This document shows, piece by piece, positions 41,809 to 51,670 of a DNA stretch of 64,000 nucleotides. This DNA comes from Saccharopolyspora_D taberi (GTDB taxonomy: Bacteria; Actinomycetota; Actinomycetes; Mycobacteriales; Pseudonocardiaceae). The position numbers and the translations under genes are program-made. Where the stretch lies: contig NZ_BAAAUX010000020.1 of the NCBI RefSeq assembly GCF_039534165.1, forward strand, positions 124,001 through 188,000. The letters are read 5' to 3'. Positions within the stretch are counted from its first letter, which is position 1. Each line of letters begins with the position of its first letter. The notes below the pieces were generated by a model. That model was not told the origin of the DNA, made no database searches, and was given only the letters and a program-made list of their open reading frames with translations.

Positions 41809-42258
41809 TCAGCGGTCCAGCTTGGTGGCCGAACCACCCGCGGCGGTGAGCTTCTCCTGGGCGCTGCCGGTGAACGCGTGCGCGGTCACGTCCAGCTTGA
41901 CGCCCTCCAGGTCCCCGTCGCCGAGGATCTTGACGAGCTCGCCCTTGTTGGCCAGACCGGCCGAGATCAGCTCGTCGATCCCGACGGTCCCGCCCTGCGG
42001 GAACGCGGCGGCCAGCTTGCCGACGTTCACACCGTGGTACTCGGTGCGGAAGCGGTTCTTGAAGCCGCGGAGCTTCGGGAGCCGCATGTGGATCGGCATC
42101 TGCCCGCCCTCGAAGCGCGGGGAGACGTTCTTGCGGGCCTTGGTGCCCTTGGTACCCCGACCGGCGGTCTTGCCCTTGGAGCCCTCACCGCGACCGACCC
42201 GGATCTTGTCGCGCTTGGCGCCGGGAGCCGGCCGCAGGTCGTGAATCTTGATGACCAT
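41809..42258 (-). CDS. rplO: 50S ribosomal protein L15
   Basis: 149 aa; begins MVIKIHDLRPAPGAKRDKIRVGRGEGSKGKTAGRG. Two bases downstream of rpmD. Confidence 0.97.
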   Translation of the reverse strand: MVIKIHDLRPAPGAKRDKIRVGRGEGSKGKTAGRGTKGTKARKNVSPRFEGGQMPIHMRLPKLRGFKNRFRTEYHGVNVGKLAAAFPQGGTVGIDELISAGLANKGELVKILGDGDLEGVKLDVTAHAFTGSAQEKLTAAGGSATKLDR

Positions 42259-42260
42259 GC

Positions 42261-42443
42261 TCAGTTGACCTCCTCGACGTGCACCAGGTGGCGCACGACG
42301 TTGACCAGGCCGCGCACGTCAGGGGTGTCCGGGCGGATCACCGACTGGCGGATCTTGCGCAGACCGAGGGTCCGCATCGAGTCCTTCTGGTTCTGCTTGG
42401 CGCCGACCAGACCCTTGTGCTGGGTGATCTTCAGCTGTGCCAT
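42261..42443 (-). CDS. rpmD: 50S ribosomal protein L30
   Basis: 60 aa, MAQLKITQHKGLVGAK; too short for simple length filters. ATG 42443 lies 2 bp after rpsE. Confidence 0.96.
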   Translation of the reverse strand: MAQLKITQHKGLVGAKQNQKDSMRTLGLRKIRQSVIRPDTPDVRGLVNVVRHLVHVEEVN

Positions 42444-42445
42444 TG

Positions 42446-43057
42446 TCACGCCCCCTGACCCGCACGGGCCCGCAGCATGAACGCCGGGGCGACGTCCTCC
42501 AGCGGCAGGCCGCGGCGCGCCGCGACCTCTTCCGGACGCTGGAGCTGCTTCAGCGCCGCCACGGTCGCGTGCACGATGTTGATCGGGTTGTCGCTGCCCA
42601 GCGACTTGCTCAGCACGTCGTGCACGCCGGCGCACTCCAGCACCGCGCGCACCGGGCCACCGGCGATGACACCGGTACCGGCGCTGGCCGGACGCAGCAG
42701 CACGACGCCCGCGGCGTCCTCGCCCTGGACCGGGTGGGTGATGGTGCCCGCGAGCCGAGGCACGCGGAAGAAGTTCTTCTTCGCCTCCTCGACGCCCTTG
42801 GCGATCGCCGCCGGAACTTCCTTGGCCTTGCCGTAGCCGACACCGACCATGCCGTCACCGTCGCCGACGACGACCAGCGCGGTGAAGCTGAACCGCCGAC
42901 CGCCCTTGACGACCTTCGCGACCCGGTTGATGGTCACGACTCGCTCGAACTGCGGGGTCTTCTCTTGGGCCGCCCCGCCACGGCCACCGTCGCGGCGGTC
43001 CCGGCGGTCCTTGCCGCCGGACTCCGAACCGCCGTCACGCCGAGTGCGTCCAGGCAT
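42446..43057 (-). CDS. rpsE: 30S ribosomal protein S5
   Basis: 203 aa; N-terminal basic/Gly-rich extension (GRTRRDGGSESGGKDRRDRRDGGRGG) before the S5 core (VVTINRVAKVVKGGRRFSFTALVVVGDG). ATG at 43057. Confidence 0.97.
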   Translation of the reverse strand: MPGRTRRDGGSESGGKDRRDRRDGGRGGAAQEKTPQFERVVTINRVAKVVKGGRRFSFTALVVVGDGDGMVGVGYGKAKEVPAAIAKGVEEAKKNFFRVPRLAGTITHPVQGEDAAGVVLLRPASAGTGVIAGGPVRAVLECAGVHDVLSKSLGSDNPINIVHATVAALKQLQRPEEVAARRGLPLEDVAPAFMLRARAGQGA

Positions 43058-43091
43058 CAGGCGTCCCTTCCGTTCGCTGTCTTACGCATGA

Positions 43092-43502
43092 TCAGAACTC
43101 CAGACCGCCCTCGCGGGCGGCGTCGGCCAGCGCGGCCACCCGGCCGTGGTAGGCGTTGCCGCCGCGGTCGAAGACGACCTTGTCGACCCCGGCCTCCTTG
43201 GCGCGGGCCGCGACCAGCTCGCCGATCTTGGCGGCCTTGGCCTTCTTGTCGCCCTCGAACGAACGCAGGTCGGTCTCCATCGTGGAGGCCGAGGCCAGCG
43301 TGTGCCCGACGGTGTCGTCGATGACCTGCGCGACGATGTGCCGCGTGGACCGCGTGACGACCAGCCGCGGACGCGCCGGGGTGCCGCTGACCTTCTTGCG
43401 GAGGCGGAAGTGGCGGTTGGAACGGGCGGTCCGACGCACGCCCGAGATGCCCTTGCCCACTGGCTTGCGCTTGGTAGCTGTGGTGGTCTCGCTCATGGTC
43501 AC
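43092..43502 (-). CDS. rplR: 50S ribosomal protein L18
   Basis: 136 aa; core RPRLVVTRSTRHIVAQVID and FDRGGNAYHGRVAALADAAREGGLEF. GTG at 43502 overlaps the rplF stop by 4 bp (GTGA); an ATG at 43496 is an alternative. Confidence 0.96.
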   Translation of the reverse strand: MTMSETTTATKRKPVGKGISGVRRTARSNRHFRLRKKVSGTPARPRLVVTRSTRHIVAQVIDDTVGHTLASASTMETDLRSFEGDKKAKAAKIGELVAARAKEAGVDKVVFDRGGNAYHGRVAALADAAREGGLEF

Positions 43503-44038
43503 TTACCCGTCTTTCCGACCTTGCGGCGGATGGTCTCGCCCGCGTAGCGAACGCCCTTGCCCTTGTACGGGTCGGGCTTGCGCAGCTTGCGGATCCTGGC
43601 GGCGATCTCGCCGACCAGCTGCTTGTCAATCCCCTTGACCGACAGCTTGGTGGGACCGTCGGTGGCGAACTGGATGCCCTCCGGCGGCTCGACGACGACG
43701 GGGTGGCTGTAGCCCAGGGCGAACTCGAGGTTCGAGCCCTTCTGCAGCACGCGGTAACCCACGCCGTGGATCTCGAGGTCCTTCTGGTAGCCCTGGCTGA
43801 CGCCGACCACCATGTTGTTCACCAGGCTGCGGGACAGTCCGTGCAGCGAGCGGCTGTAGCGCTCGTCGTCGGGCCGCTTGACCAGGATCGAACCGTCCTC
43901 GTCCTTCTCGACGACGATCGGCTCGGCGATCTCCTGCACCAGGGACCCCTTGGGGCCCTTGACCGTCACGGTCTGGCCGTCGATCGTCACCTCGACGCCG
44001 GAGGGGACGGTGATCGGCAGCTTTCCAATGCGCGACAT
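43499..44038 (-). CDS. rplF: 50S ribosomal protein L6
   Basis: 179 aa; MSRIGKLPITVPSGVEV at the start and PDPYKGKGVRYAGE near the end. ATG at 44038, 16 bp after rpsH. Confidence 0.97.
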   Translation of the reverse strand: MSRIGKLPITVPSGVEVTIDGQTVTVKGPKGSLVQEIAEPIVVEKDEDGSILVKRPDDERYSRSLHGLSRSLVNNMVVGVSQGYQKDLEIHGVGYRVLQKGSNLEFALGYSHPVVVEPPEGIQFATDGPTKLSVKGIDKQLVGEIAARIRKLRKPDPYKGKGVRYAGETIRRKVGKTGK

Positions 44039-44054
44039 GGCCGTTCCTCCTCCC

Positions 44055-44453
44055 TTACCAGACGTAGGCGAGGACTTCCCCGCCCACGCCCTGCTTGATG
44101 GCCTGCCGGTCGGTCAGCAGACCGCCGGAGGTCGAAATGATCGCGATGCCCAGTCCGCCCAGCACCTTCGGCAGGTTGGTGGACTTGGCGTACACCCGCA
44201 GGCCCGGCTTGGAAACCCGGCGCAGGCCCGCGATGCTGCGCTCGCGGTTCGGGCCGTACTTGAGCTCGACGACCAGGTTCTGGCCCTTCTCGCCCTGCTC
44301 CGTGCGGGAGCCGGCCACGTAGCCCTCGCGCTTGAGGATCTCGGCGATGTTCGCCTTGAGCTTGGAGTGCGGCATCACGACCTCGTCGTGATACGCGGTA
44401 CTGCCGTTGCGCAGACGAGTGAGCATGTCTGCGATCGGGTCGGTCATCGTCAT
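44055..44453 (-). CDS. rpsH: 30S ribosomal protein S8
   Basis: 132 aa; MTMTDPIADMLTRLRNG and end GVGGEVLAYVW. ATG 44453 has GAGG 5 bases upstream, so the longer frame to 44615 is untranslated spacer. S8 represses the spc operon in E. coli. Confidence 0.97.
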   Translation of the reverse strand: MTMTDPIADMLTRLRNGSTAYHDEVVMPHSKLKANIAEILKREGYVAGSRTEQGEKGQNLVVELKYGPNRERSIAGLRRVSKPGLRVYAKSTNLPKVLGGLGIAIISTSGGLLTDRQAIKQGVGGEVLAYVW

Positions 44454-44675
44454 GGTGACCTCTTCAACCTTTCTCGTCTGGTTCCGACGGTTCCTGACTG
44501 GTGCGCGCGGCACCGTCTGGAGCCTGGCCTGGACGAAGTCGGGATCATCGCCTGCCGCGACGGCAGGCCCGTTGTTCTTCCCGCGCGAACGCGAGCGTTC
44601 CTCAGCGGAGGGCAAACGCCCTGGTAGCGCCCGACGAGGGTACCGGCAGCCGCCGGACCTCCGTCGGGCGGGACC
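44454..44675 (-). promoter_or_regulatory. 222-nt spacer between rpsN and rpsH
   Basis: Unusually long for a gene junction inside a ribosomal operon. It has a strong hairpin (GCCTGCC and GGCAGGC around 44553-44571) and GGTGC...GGCACC (about 44500-44518). No gene is seen. It may be a regulatory or processing site, perhaps for S8; that is inference. Confidence 0.45.
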
Positions 44676-44861
44676 TCACCAGCTGCTCTTGCTCACGCCC
44701 GGCAGCTCGCCTGCGTGCGCCATCTCGCGGAAGCACACGCGGCAGAGCCCGAACTTGCGGAACACCGACCGCGGACGGCCGCAGCGCTGGCACCGGGTGT
44801 AGCCCCGGACCTTGAACTTCGGCTTGGCGGCGGCCTTGTTGACCAGTGCCTTCTTGGCCAT
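44676..44861 (-). CDS. rpsN: 30S ribosomal protein S14, zinc-binding type
   Basis: 61 aa with Zn ligands C24, C27, C40 and C43 (RCQRC and CRVC). Start MAKKALVNKAAAKPKF; ATG at 44861. The C+ short form, as in rpsZ. Confidence 0.96.
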   Translation of the reverse strand: MAKKALVNKAAAKPKFKVRGYTRCQRCGRPRSVFRKFGLCRVCFREMAHAGELPGVSKSSW

Positions 44862-44903
44862 CGGCTCAGCTCTCCTTGTTTCGATCCACAGCAACGGCCA
44901 CGG

Positions 44904-45467
44904 TCACTGCTCCTTGAACGGGAAGCCCAGCCGGCGCAGCAGCACCCGGCCTTCCTCATCGGTGTTGGCCGTCGTGACGACGGTGATGTCCATACCGCGC
45001 GGGCGGTCGATCGAGTCCGGGTCGATCTCGTGGAACATCGACTGCTCGTTGAGGCCGAAGGTGTAGTTGCCGTTGCCGTCGAACTGCTTGCCCGACAGCC
45101 CCCGGAAGTCGCGGATGCGCGGCAGCGCGATCGTGACCAGCCGGTCGATGAACTCCCACATCCGGTCGCCGCGCAGCGTGACGCGGGCACCGATCGGCAT
45201 GCCCTCGCGCAGCTTGAACTGCGCGATGGACTTGCGGGCCTTGCGGATCTCCGGCTTCTGGCCGGTGATGGTCGCCAGGTCGCGCACCGCGCCCTCGATC
45301 AGCTTGCTGTCCCGCGCGGCGTCGCCGACACCCATGTTGACCACGACCTTGACCACACCGGGCACCTGCATCACGTTGGAGTACTTGAACTCCTCGTTGA
45401 GTGCCTGGCGGATCTCGTCGCGGTAGCGAGCCTTGAGCCGGGGGACGATCTTCTCAGTCGTGGTCAT
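44904..45467 (-). CDS. rplE: 50S ribosomal protein L5
   Basis: 187 aa; MQVPGVVKVVVNMGVG and PRGMDITVVTTANTDEEGRVLLR are typical. ATG at 45467, 2 bp after rplX. Confidence 0.97.
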   Translation of the reverse strand: MTTTEKIVPRLKARYRDEIRQALNEEFKYSNVMQVPGVVKVVVNMGVGDAARDSKLIEGAVRDLATITGQKPEIRKARKSIAQFKLREGMPIGARVTLRGDRMWEFIDRLVTIALPRIRDFRGLSGKQFDGNGNYTFGLNEQSMFHEIDPDSIDRPRGMDITVVTTANTDEEGRVLLRRLGFPFKEQ

Positions 45468-45469
45468 GA

Positions 45470-45787
45470 TCAGATGTCCTTACCGTTGCGGCGAGAGATG
45501 CGAACCTTCTTGCCGTCTTCACCGATGCGGTAGCCGACGCGCGTGGGCTGGCCGTCGGAGTCGACGACCATCACGTTGCTGACGTGGATCGGTGCTTCCT
45601 GCGTGACGATGCCACCGGACTGCGCACCACGCTCGGTCCGGGAGACCTTGGTGTGCTTCTTGATCCGGTTGACGCCCTCGACGAGGACCTTCTCGCGCTG
45701 CGGGTAGGCGGCGATCACCTTGCCCTTGGCGCCCTTGTCCTTGCCCGAGATGACAACGACGGTGTCACCCTTCTTGACCTTCATCAC
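45470..45787 (-). CDS. rplX: 50S ribosomal protein L24
   Basis: 105 aa KOW-domain protein: VKKGDTVVVISGKDKGAKGKVIAAYP. Overlaps rplN by 4 bp (ATGA). Confidence 0.97.
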   Translation of the reverse strand: MMKVKKGDTVVVISGKDKGAKGKVIAAYPQREKVLVEGVNRIKKHTKVSRTERGAQSGGIVTQEAPIHVSNVMVVDSDGQPTRVGYRIGEDGKKVRISRRNGKDI

Positions 45788-46152
45788 AGCACCTCCGGCG
45801 CGAGCGAGATGATCTTCATGTACTTCTTGTCACGCAGCTCGCGGCCGACGGGCCCGAAGATACGGGTTCCACGCGGCTCGCCGCCCGGCTTGATCAGCAC
45901 CGCGGCGTTCTCGTCGAACCGGATGTAGGAACCGTCCGGACGACGCTTTTCCTTCTTCTGCCGGACGATGACGGCCTTGACCACATCGCCCTTCTTGACG
46001 TTGGCACCGGGGATGGCTTCCTTGACGGTCGCCACGATGATGTCCCCGATACCGGCGTACCGCCGACCGGAGCCGCCGAGAACCCGGATGGTGAGGATCT
46101 CCTTGGCCCCAGTGTTGTCGGCGACGCGAAGTCGCGACTCCTGCTGGATCAC
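45784..46152 (-). CDS. rplN: 50S ribosomal protein L14
   Basis: 122 aa; MIQQESRLRVADNTGAKEI and the end EVL. GTG 46152 has AGGAG 6 bases upstream. First gene of the spc part after the rpsQ junction. Confidence 0.97.
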   Translation of the reverse strand: MIQQESRLRVADNTGAKEILTIRVLGGSGRRYAGIGDIIVATVKEAIPGANVKKGDVVKAVIVRQKKEKRRPDGSYIRFDENAAVLIKPGGEPRGTRIFGPVGRELRDKKYMKIISLAPEVL

Positions 46153-46174
46153 GTCTGACTCCTGACCCTAAGCA

Positions 46175-46284
46175 CCCGGGCCTTCGCCCGGGAGCACTCT
46201 GGCGCGACGGATTTCCGACCCGACGCGCGCGGTCAACCGGCACACGATTCGGCCGGCCGCTGAAAACCTCCAACGGCCGGCCGA
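46175..46284 (-). promoter_or_regulatory. Two hairpins between rpsQ and rplN (S10/spc junction)
   Basis: An 11-bp stem TCGGCCGGCCG (46249-46259 with 46274-46284) lies 14 bases past rpsQ, and a 7-bp CCCGGGC stem with a CTTC loop (46175-46192) lies near rplN. A TTGACC element sits between them, with a poor -10. This is where S10 transcription may end or be attenuated and spc may begin. Confidence 0.55.
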
Positions 46285-46297
46285 CCGCGATGCCGAC

Positions 46298-46573
46298 TTA
46301 CTTGGCCTTCTCGACGACCTCGACCAGCCGCCAGCGCTTGGTCGCCGACAGCGGGCGGGTCTCCATCAGGAGAACCCGGTCGCCCACACCCGCGGTGTTG
46401 GCCTCGTCGTGCGCCTTCACCTTGGTGTTGCGGCGCATGACTTTGCCGTAGAGGGCGTGCTTCTTGCGGTCCTCGAGCGAGACCACGATCGTCTTGTCCA
46501 TCTTGTCCGAGACGACGTAGCCCTCGCGGACCTTGCGGTAGTTGCGGGTCACGCCCTGTCCTTGCTCACTCAT
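46298..46573 (-). CDS. rpsQ: 30S ribosomal protein S17
   Basis: 91 aa; GYVVSDKMDKTIVVSLEDRKKHALYGKVMRR. ATG overlaps the rpmC stop by 4 bp. Confidence 0.97.
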   Translation of the reverse strand: MSEQGQGVTRNYRKVREGYVVSDKMDKTIVVSLEDRKKHALYGKVMRRNTKVKAHDEANTAGVGDRVLLMETRPLSATKRWRLVEVVEKAK

Positions 46574-46812
46574 GCCGCGCCCTCCTCAGCGCCTTCAGGG
46601 GAAACCGTCAGGCCCAGTTCGCGCTCACGCATGATCGTGTAGATCCGGGCGATGTCCCGGCGGACGACGCGCAGCCGGCGGTTGTTCTCCAGCTGTCCGG
46701 TCGCCATCTGGAAACGGAGGTTGAAAAGCTCTTCCTTCGCTTCCTTCAGCTTGAGCACGAGCTCCTCGTCGTTGAGCTCGCGCAGCTCGGTGGCGGTGAC
46801 ACCCGCTGCCAT
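46570..46812 (-). CDS. rpmC: 50S ribosomal protein L29
   Basis: 80 aa; AAGVTATELRELNDEELVLKL and LFNLRFQMATGQLENNRRLR. An acidic tail of about 10 residues is present. ATG overlaps the rplP stop by one base. Confidence 0.97.
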   Translation of the reverse strand: MAAGVTATELRELNDEELVLKLKEAKEELFNLRFQMATGQLENNRRLRVVRRDIARIYTIMRERELGLTVSPEGAEEGAA

Positions 46813-47231
46813 CAGAAGTCACCACCCTCGCGGGACACGATCTTGCACTTCATCGGGAGCTTGTGCGCCGCACGGGTCAGCGCCTCGATCGCGGTCTTCT
46901 CGTTCGGGAAGTTCAGCTCGAACATGATGCGACCGGGCTTGACGTTGGCGACCCAGGACTCCGGGGAACCCTTACCGGAACCCTGACGGGTTTCGGCCGG
47001 CTTCTTGGTCAGCGGGCGGTCCGGGAAGATGTTGATCCACACCTTGCCGCCACGCTTGACGTGCCGGGTGATGGCGATACGGGCCGACTCGATCTGACGG
47101 TTGGTCACGTAGCCGTGCTCGATCGCCTGAATGCCGTACTCACCGAAGTTGATCCGGGTGCCGCCCTTGGCGAAGCCCTTGCGCTTCGGCGCGTGGCTCT
47201 TGCGCCACTTCACCCTGCGTGGGACGAGCAC
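46812..47231 (-). CDS. rplP: 50S ribosomal protein L16
   Basis: 139 aa; MLVPRRVKWRKSHAPKRKGFAKGG. GTG at 47231; 3 bp after rpsC. Confidence 0.97.
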   Translation of the reverse strand: MLVPRRVKWRKSHAPKRKGFAKGGTRINFGEYGIQAIEHGYVTNRQIESARIAITRHVKRGGKVWINIFPDRPLTKKPAETRQGSGKGSPESWVANVKPGRIMFELNFPNEKTAIEALTRAAHKLPMKCKIVSREGGDF

Positions 47232-47234
47232 GTC

Positions 47235-48091
<857 letters not shown>

Positions 48092-48092
<1 letters not shown>

Positions 48093-48508
48093 TACCGGGC
48101 ACTCCCCTTCTGGCTCTTGGACTTGCCGGCCACCTTCGGACGCGACTCGACCTCGACCGTGATGTGGCTGGTCCGCTTGCGGATCCGGTACGCGCGACCC
48201 TGCGCACGCGGGCGGAATCGCTTCAGCGTCGGCCCCTCGTCCACGTACGCCCGGTGCACCCAGAGGGTGTCGGGGTCGAGCGAGAGGTTGTTCTCCGCGT
48301 TGGCGACGGCACTGGCGAGCACCTTCGACACCGGACCGCTGGCGGCCTGCGGCGCGAACTGGAGCACGGCCAGGGCTTCGCTGGCGCTACGGCCCTTGAT
48401 GAGCTCGACCACGCGACGGGCCTTCATCGGCGTCACGCGGACGAAGCGGGCCCGCGCCACTGCGCGCGGGTTCTCCTCCGCGGCAGTGTCGTCGGAACGG
48501 GCTGTCAT
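48092..48508 (-). CDS. rplV: 50S ribosomal protein L22
   Basis: 138 aa; core ARFVRVTPMKARRVVELIKG and RFRPRAQGRAYRIRKRTSHI. Short N-terminal and Lys/Ser-rich C-terminal extensions. ATG at 48508; the longer upstream frame is not used. Confidence 0.96.
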
Positions 48509-48548
48509 CCTGCTACCCCTTGCTGCTGTTCGTTCGTCACAGACCCGC

Positions 48549-48830
48549 TCAGCGGCGGCGCGACTTCCGGTCTTCCTTGACGTGGCCCTTGAAGGTGCGG
48601 GTGGGGGCGAACTCGCCCAGCTTGTGCCCGACCATGGACTCGTTGACAAACACCGGCACGTGCTTGCGGCCGTCGTGCACCGCGAAGGTGTGCCCGAGCA
48701 TGTCGGGGATGATCGTCGACCGGCGGGACCAGGTCTTGATCACGGTCTTCTTGCCCGACTCGTTCAGCGCGTCCACCTTCTTGAGCAGGTGGTCGTCCAC
48801 GAACGGGCCCTTCTTCAGGCTGCGTGGCAT
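48549..48830 (-). CDS. rpsS: 30S ribosomal protein S19
   Basis: 93 aa; MPRSLKKGPFVDDHLLKKV and TWSRRSTIIPDMLGHTFAVHDG are signatures. ATG at 48830, 18 bp after rplB. Confidence 0.98.
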   Translation of the reverse strand: MPRSLKKGPFVDDHLLKKVDALNESGKKTVIKTWSRRSTIIPDMLGHTFAVHDGRKHVPVFVNESMVGHKLGEFAPTRTFKGHVKEDRKSRRR

Positions 48831-48848
48831 GTTCTCCTACCTCCCTGC

Positions 48849-49682
48849 TCAGCGCTTCTTGCCGGTGCGGCGACGGCGGACGATGAGCTTGTCACTGGGC
48901 TTGCGGCGGCGGGTGCGGCCTTCCGGCTTGCCCTTCGGGTTGACCGGGTGGCGACCACCCGAGGTCTTGCCCTCACCACCACCGTGCGGGTGGTCCACCG
49001 GGTTCATGACGACACCGCGGACGGTCGGGCGCTTGCCCTTCCACCGCATCCGGCCCGCCTTGCCCCAGTTGATGTTGGCGTGCTCGGAGTTGCCGACCTC
49101 GCCGACCGTGGCGCGGCACCGGGCGTCCACGTTGCGGATCTCGCCCGAGGGCATCCGCAGCTGGGCGTACGGGCCGTCCTTGGCCACCAGCTGGACCCGG
49201 GCACCGGCCGAGCGCGCGATCTTGGCCCCGCCACCGGGACGCAGCTCGATCGCGTGGATCACGGTACCGGTGGGGATGTTGCGCAGCGGCAGGTTGTTGC
49301 CCGGCTTGATGTCGGCCCGCGCACCGCTCTCGATGCGGTCGCCCTGCTTCACGCCGTTCGGCGCGATGATGTAGCGCTTCTCGCCGTCGGCGTAGTGCAG
49401 CAGAGCGATCCGAGCACTGCGGTTCGGGTCGTACTCGATGTGCGCGACCTTGGCAGGCACACCGTCCTTGTCGTTGCGGCGGAAGTCGATCAGGCGGTAC
49501 GCCTTCTTGTGGCCGCCGCCCTTGTGCCGCGTGGTGATCTTGCCGTGTGCGTTGCGACCACCGCGACCGTGCAGCGGGCGCAGCAACGACTTCTCCGGCT
49601 CCGACCGTGTGATTTCGGCGAAGTCGGACACGCTGGAGCCACGACGCCCTGGCGTCGTCGGCTTGTACTTGCGAATGCCCAT
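48849..49682 (-). CDS. rplB: 50S ribosomal protein L2
   Basis: 277 aa; GRGGRNAHGKITTRHKGGGHKK and the peptidyl-transferase loop GVVMNPVDHPHGGGEGKTSGGR. ATG at 49682. Confidence 0.98.
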   Translation of the reverse strand: MGIRKYKPTTPGRRGSSVSDFAEITRSEPEKSLLRPLHGRGGRNAHGKITTRHKGGGHKKAYRLIDFRRNDKDGVPAKVAHIEYDPNRSARIALLHYADGEKRYIIAPNGVKQGDRIESGARADIKPGNNLPLRNIPTGTVIHAIELRPGGGAKIARSAGARVQLVAKDGPYAQLRMPSGEIRNVDARCRATVGEVGNSEHANINWGKAGRMRWKGKRPTVRGVVMNPVDHPHGGGEGKTSGGRHPVNPKGKPEGRTRRRKPSDKLIVRRRRTGKKR

Positions 49683-49714
49683 CTCTAACGCAACCTCGTC
49701 CTAGTCAGCGCCGG

Positions 49715-50014
49715 TCAGGCGGCCGGTCCGCCGAAGATCTCGATCGGCTTGCTCTCCGGGGACAGCGTCACGATCGCCCGCTTGGTGGCCTTGCGCTGGC
49801 CGTACCCGGTGCGGGTGCGCTTGCGCTTGCCCTGGCGGTTGATCGTGTTCACGTTGGTGACCTTCACGCCGAAGATCTTCTCGACCGCGATCTTGATCTC
49901 GGTCTTGTTCGAACCCGGGCGGACCAGGAACGTGTACTGGTTCTCCTCGAGCAGCCCGTAGCTCTTCTCGGAGATCACCGGCGCAAGGATGATGTCTCGC
50001 GGGTCGGGGATCAC
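49715..50014 (-). CDS. rplW: 50S ribosomal protein L23
   Basis: 99 aa; PRDIILAPVISEKSYGLLEENQYTF. GTG overlaps the rplD stop by 4 bp (GTGA). Confidence 0.97.
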   Translation of the reverse strand: MIPDPRDIILAPVISEKSYGLLEENQYTFLVRPGSNKTEIKIAVEKIFGVKVTNVNTINRQGKRKRTRTGYGQRKATKRAIVTLSPESKPIEIFGGPAA

Positions 50015-50700
50015 TGGTTCGCCTCCTCAGCCTCACCAGAGGTAGCCGCCGCCTTCGCCGCCTTGCCCTGGGCCGGGCCGGCAACGAAACGCTCGAACGC
50101 CGACTTGGTGAACACGACGTCGTCGTTGACCAGGACGTCATAGGTGTTCAGCTGGGACGGGTCGATCAGGTGGACGTTCTGCAGGTTGCGCAGGCTCAGC
50201 CAGGAGGTCTCCTCCGACTTGTTGAGCACCACCAGAACGCGCTTGGCCTCGGTCCAGGTCCGCACCGCCGCCTTGGCCTGCTTGGTCGAGGGCTGCTCGC
50301 CGCCGACCACGTGGGTCACCACGTGCAGCTGGCCCGCGCGGACGCGGTCGGACAGAGCACCGCGCAGCGCGGCGATCTTCATCTTCTTCGGGGTCCGCTG
50401 CGAGTAGTCGCGCGGCTGCGGCCCGTGGACGGTGCCACCACCGGTGAACTGCGGGGCGCGGATCGAGCCCTGGCGGGCGTTACCGGTGCCCTTCTGCCGG
50501 TACGGCTTCTTGCCGCCACCGGACACCTGGCCGCGGGTCTTCGTCGCGTGCGTGCCCTGCCTGCCCGCGGCGAGCTGGGCCACGACGACCTGGTGCATCA
50601 GCGGGATGTTCGCCTGCACGTCGAAGATCTCGGCGGGCAGCTCGACGGTGCCGTCGGTCTTGCCGTCCGGGGTACGGACGTCCAGCGTCACGCTCATCAC
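50011..50700 (-). CDS. rplD: 50S ribosomal protein L4
   Basis: 229 aa; TKTRGQVSGGGKKPYRQKGTGNARQGS is the family loop. Start is GTG 50700 or ATG 50697; both overlap the rplC stop region. Confidence 0.97.
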   Translation of the reverse strand: MMSVTLDVRTPDGKTDGTVELPAEIFDVQANIPLMHQVVVAQLAAGRQGTHATKTRGQVSGGGKKPYRQKGTGNARQGSIRAPQFTGGGTVHGPQPRDYSQRTPKKMKIAALRGALSDRVRAGQLHVVTHVVGGEQPSTKQAKAAVRTWTEAKRVLVVLNKSEETSWLSLRNLQNVHLIDPSQLNTYDVLVNDDVVFTKSAFERFVAGPAQGKAAKAAATSGEAEEANQ

Positions 50701-51347
50701 GCACCACCCTTCGCAGGACTCTTCACCAGCACCAGTCCGCCCTTCGGGCCGGGGATGGCGCCCTTGATCAGCAGCAGGCCGGACTCGGCGTCGACCCGGT
50801 GAACCTTGAGGTTCTGGGTGGTGACGCGGTTGGAGCCCATCCGCCCGGCCATCCGCATGCCCTTGAACACGCGGCCCGGGGTGGCGCAGCCACCGATGGA
50901 ACCCGGCTTGCGGTGCACGGCCTGGGTACCGTGGCTCGCGCCCTGGCTGCGGAAGCCGTGGCGCTTGATGGTGCCCGCGAAGCCCTTGCCCTTGCTGGTG
51001 CCGACGACGTCGACCACCGTGCCGGCCTCGAAGACCTCGGCGGTGACCTCGTTGCCGACCTCGTACTCACCGGCGTCGGCGGTGCGCAGCTCGACGACGT
51101 GGCGGCGCGGGGTGACGCCGGCCTTGGTGAAGTGGCCGGTGCGCGGCTTGTTCACCTTGCGCGGGTCGATGGCGCCGAACGCCAGCTGCACGGCCGAGTA
51201 GCCGTCCTTCTCCGGGGTGCGAATCTGGGTGACCACGTTCGGCCCGGCCTGCACGACGGTCACCGGGACCACCCGGTTCTGGTCGTCGAAGACCTGGGTC
51301 ATGCCGAGCTTGGTGCCCAGAATCCCCTTGATCTGCCTGTCAGACAT
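50697..51347 (-). CDS. rplC: 50S ribosomal protein L3
   Basis: 216 aa; GILGTKLGMTQVFDDQNRVVPVT and GFAGTIKRHGFRSQGASHGTQ. ATG at 51347. Confidence 0.98.
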   Translation of the reverse strand: MSDRQIKGILGTKLGMTQVFDDQNRVVPVTVVQAGPNVVTQIRTPEKDGYSAVQLAFGAIDPRKVNKPRTGHFTKAGVTPRRHVVELRTADAGEYEVGNEVTAEVFEAGTVVDVVGTSKGKGFAGTIKRHGFRSQGASHGTQAVHRKPGSIGGCATPGRVFKGMRMAGRMGSNRVTTQNLKVHRVDAESGLLLIKGAIPGPKGGLVLVKSPAKGGA

Positions 51348-51364
51348 GGGTCTCGTCTCTCCGC

Positions 51365-51670
51365 CTACTGGATGTTCACGTCGACGCTGGCTGGCAGGTC
51401 GATGCGCATGAGCGCGTCCACCGTCTTCGGCGTCGGTTCGAGGATGTCGATGAGCCGCTTGTGCGTCCGCATCTCGAAGTGCTCCCGCGAGTCCTTGTAC
51501 TTGTGCGGGGAGCGGATGACGCAGTAGACGTTCTTCTCAGTGGGCAGCGGCACCGGCCCGACGACCCGAGCGCCGGTGCGCGTCACGGTCTCGACGATCT
51601 TGCGCGCAGACGCGTCGATCGCCTCGTGGTCGTAGGCCTTGAGCCGGATGCGGATCTTCTGTCCCGCCAT
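51365..51670 (-). CDS. rpsJ: 30S ribosomal protein S10
   Basis: 101 aa; MAGQKIRIRLKAYDHEAID and RTHKRLIDILEPTPKTVDALM. ATG at 51670. First gene of the S10 operon, after a leader of about 415 nt. Confidence 0.98.
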   Translation of the reverse strand: MAGQKIRIRLKAYDHEAIDASARKIVETVTRTGARVVGPVPLPTEKNVYCVIRSPHKYKDSREHFEMRTHKRLIDILEPTPKTVDALMRIDLPASVDVNIQ

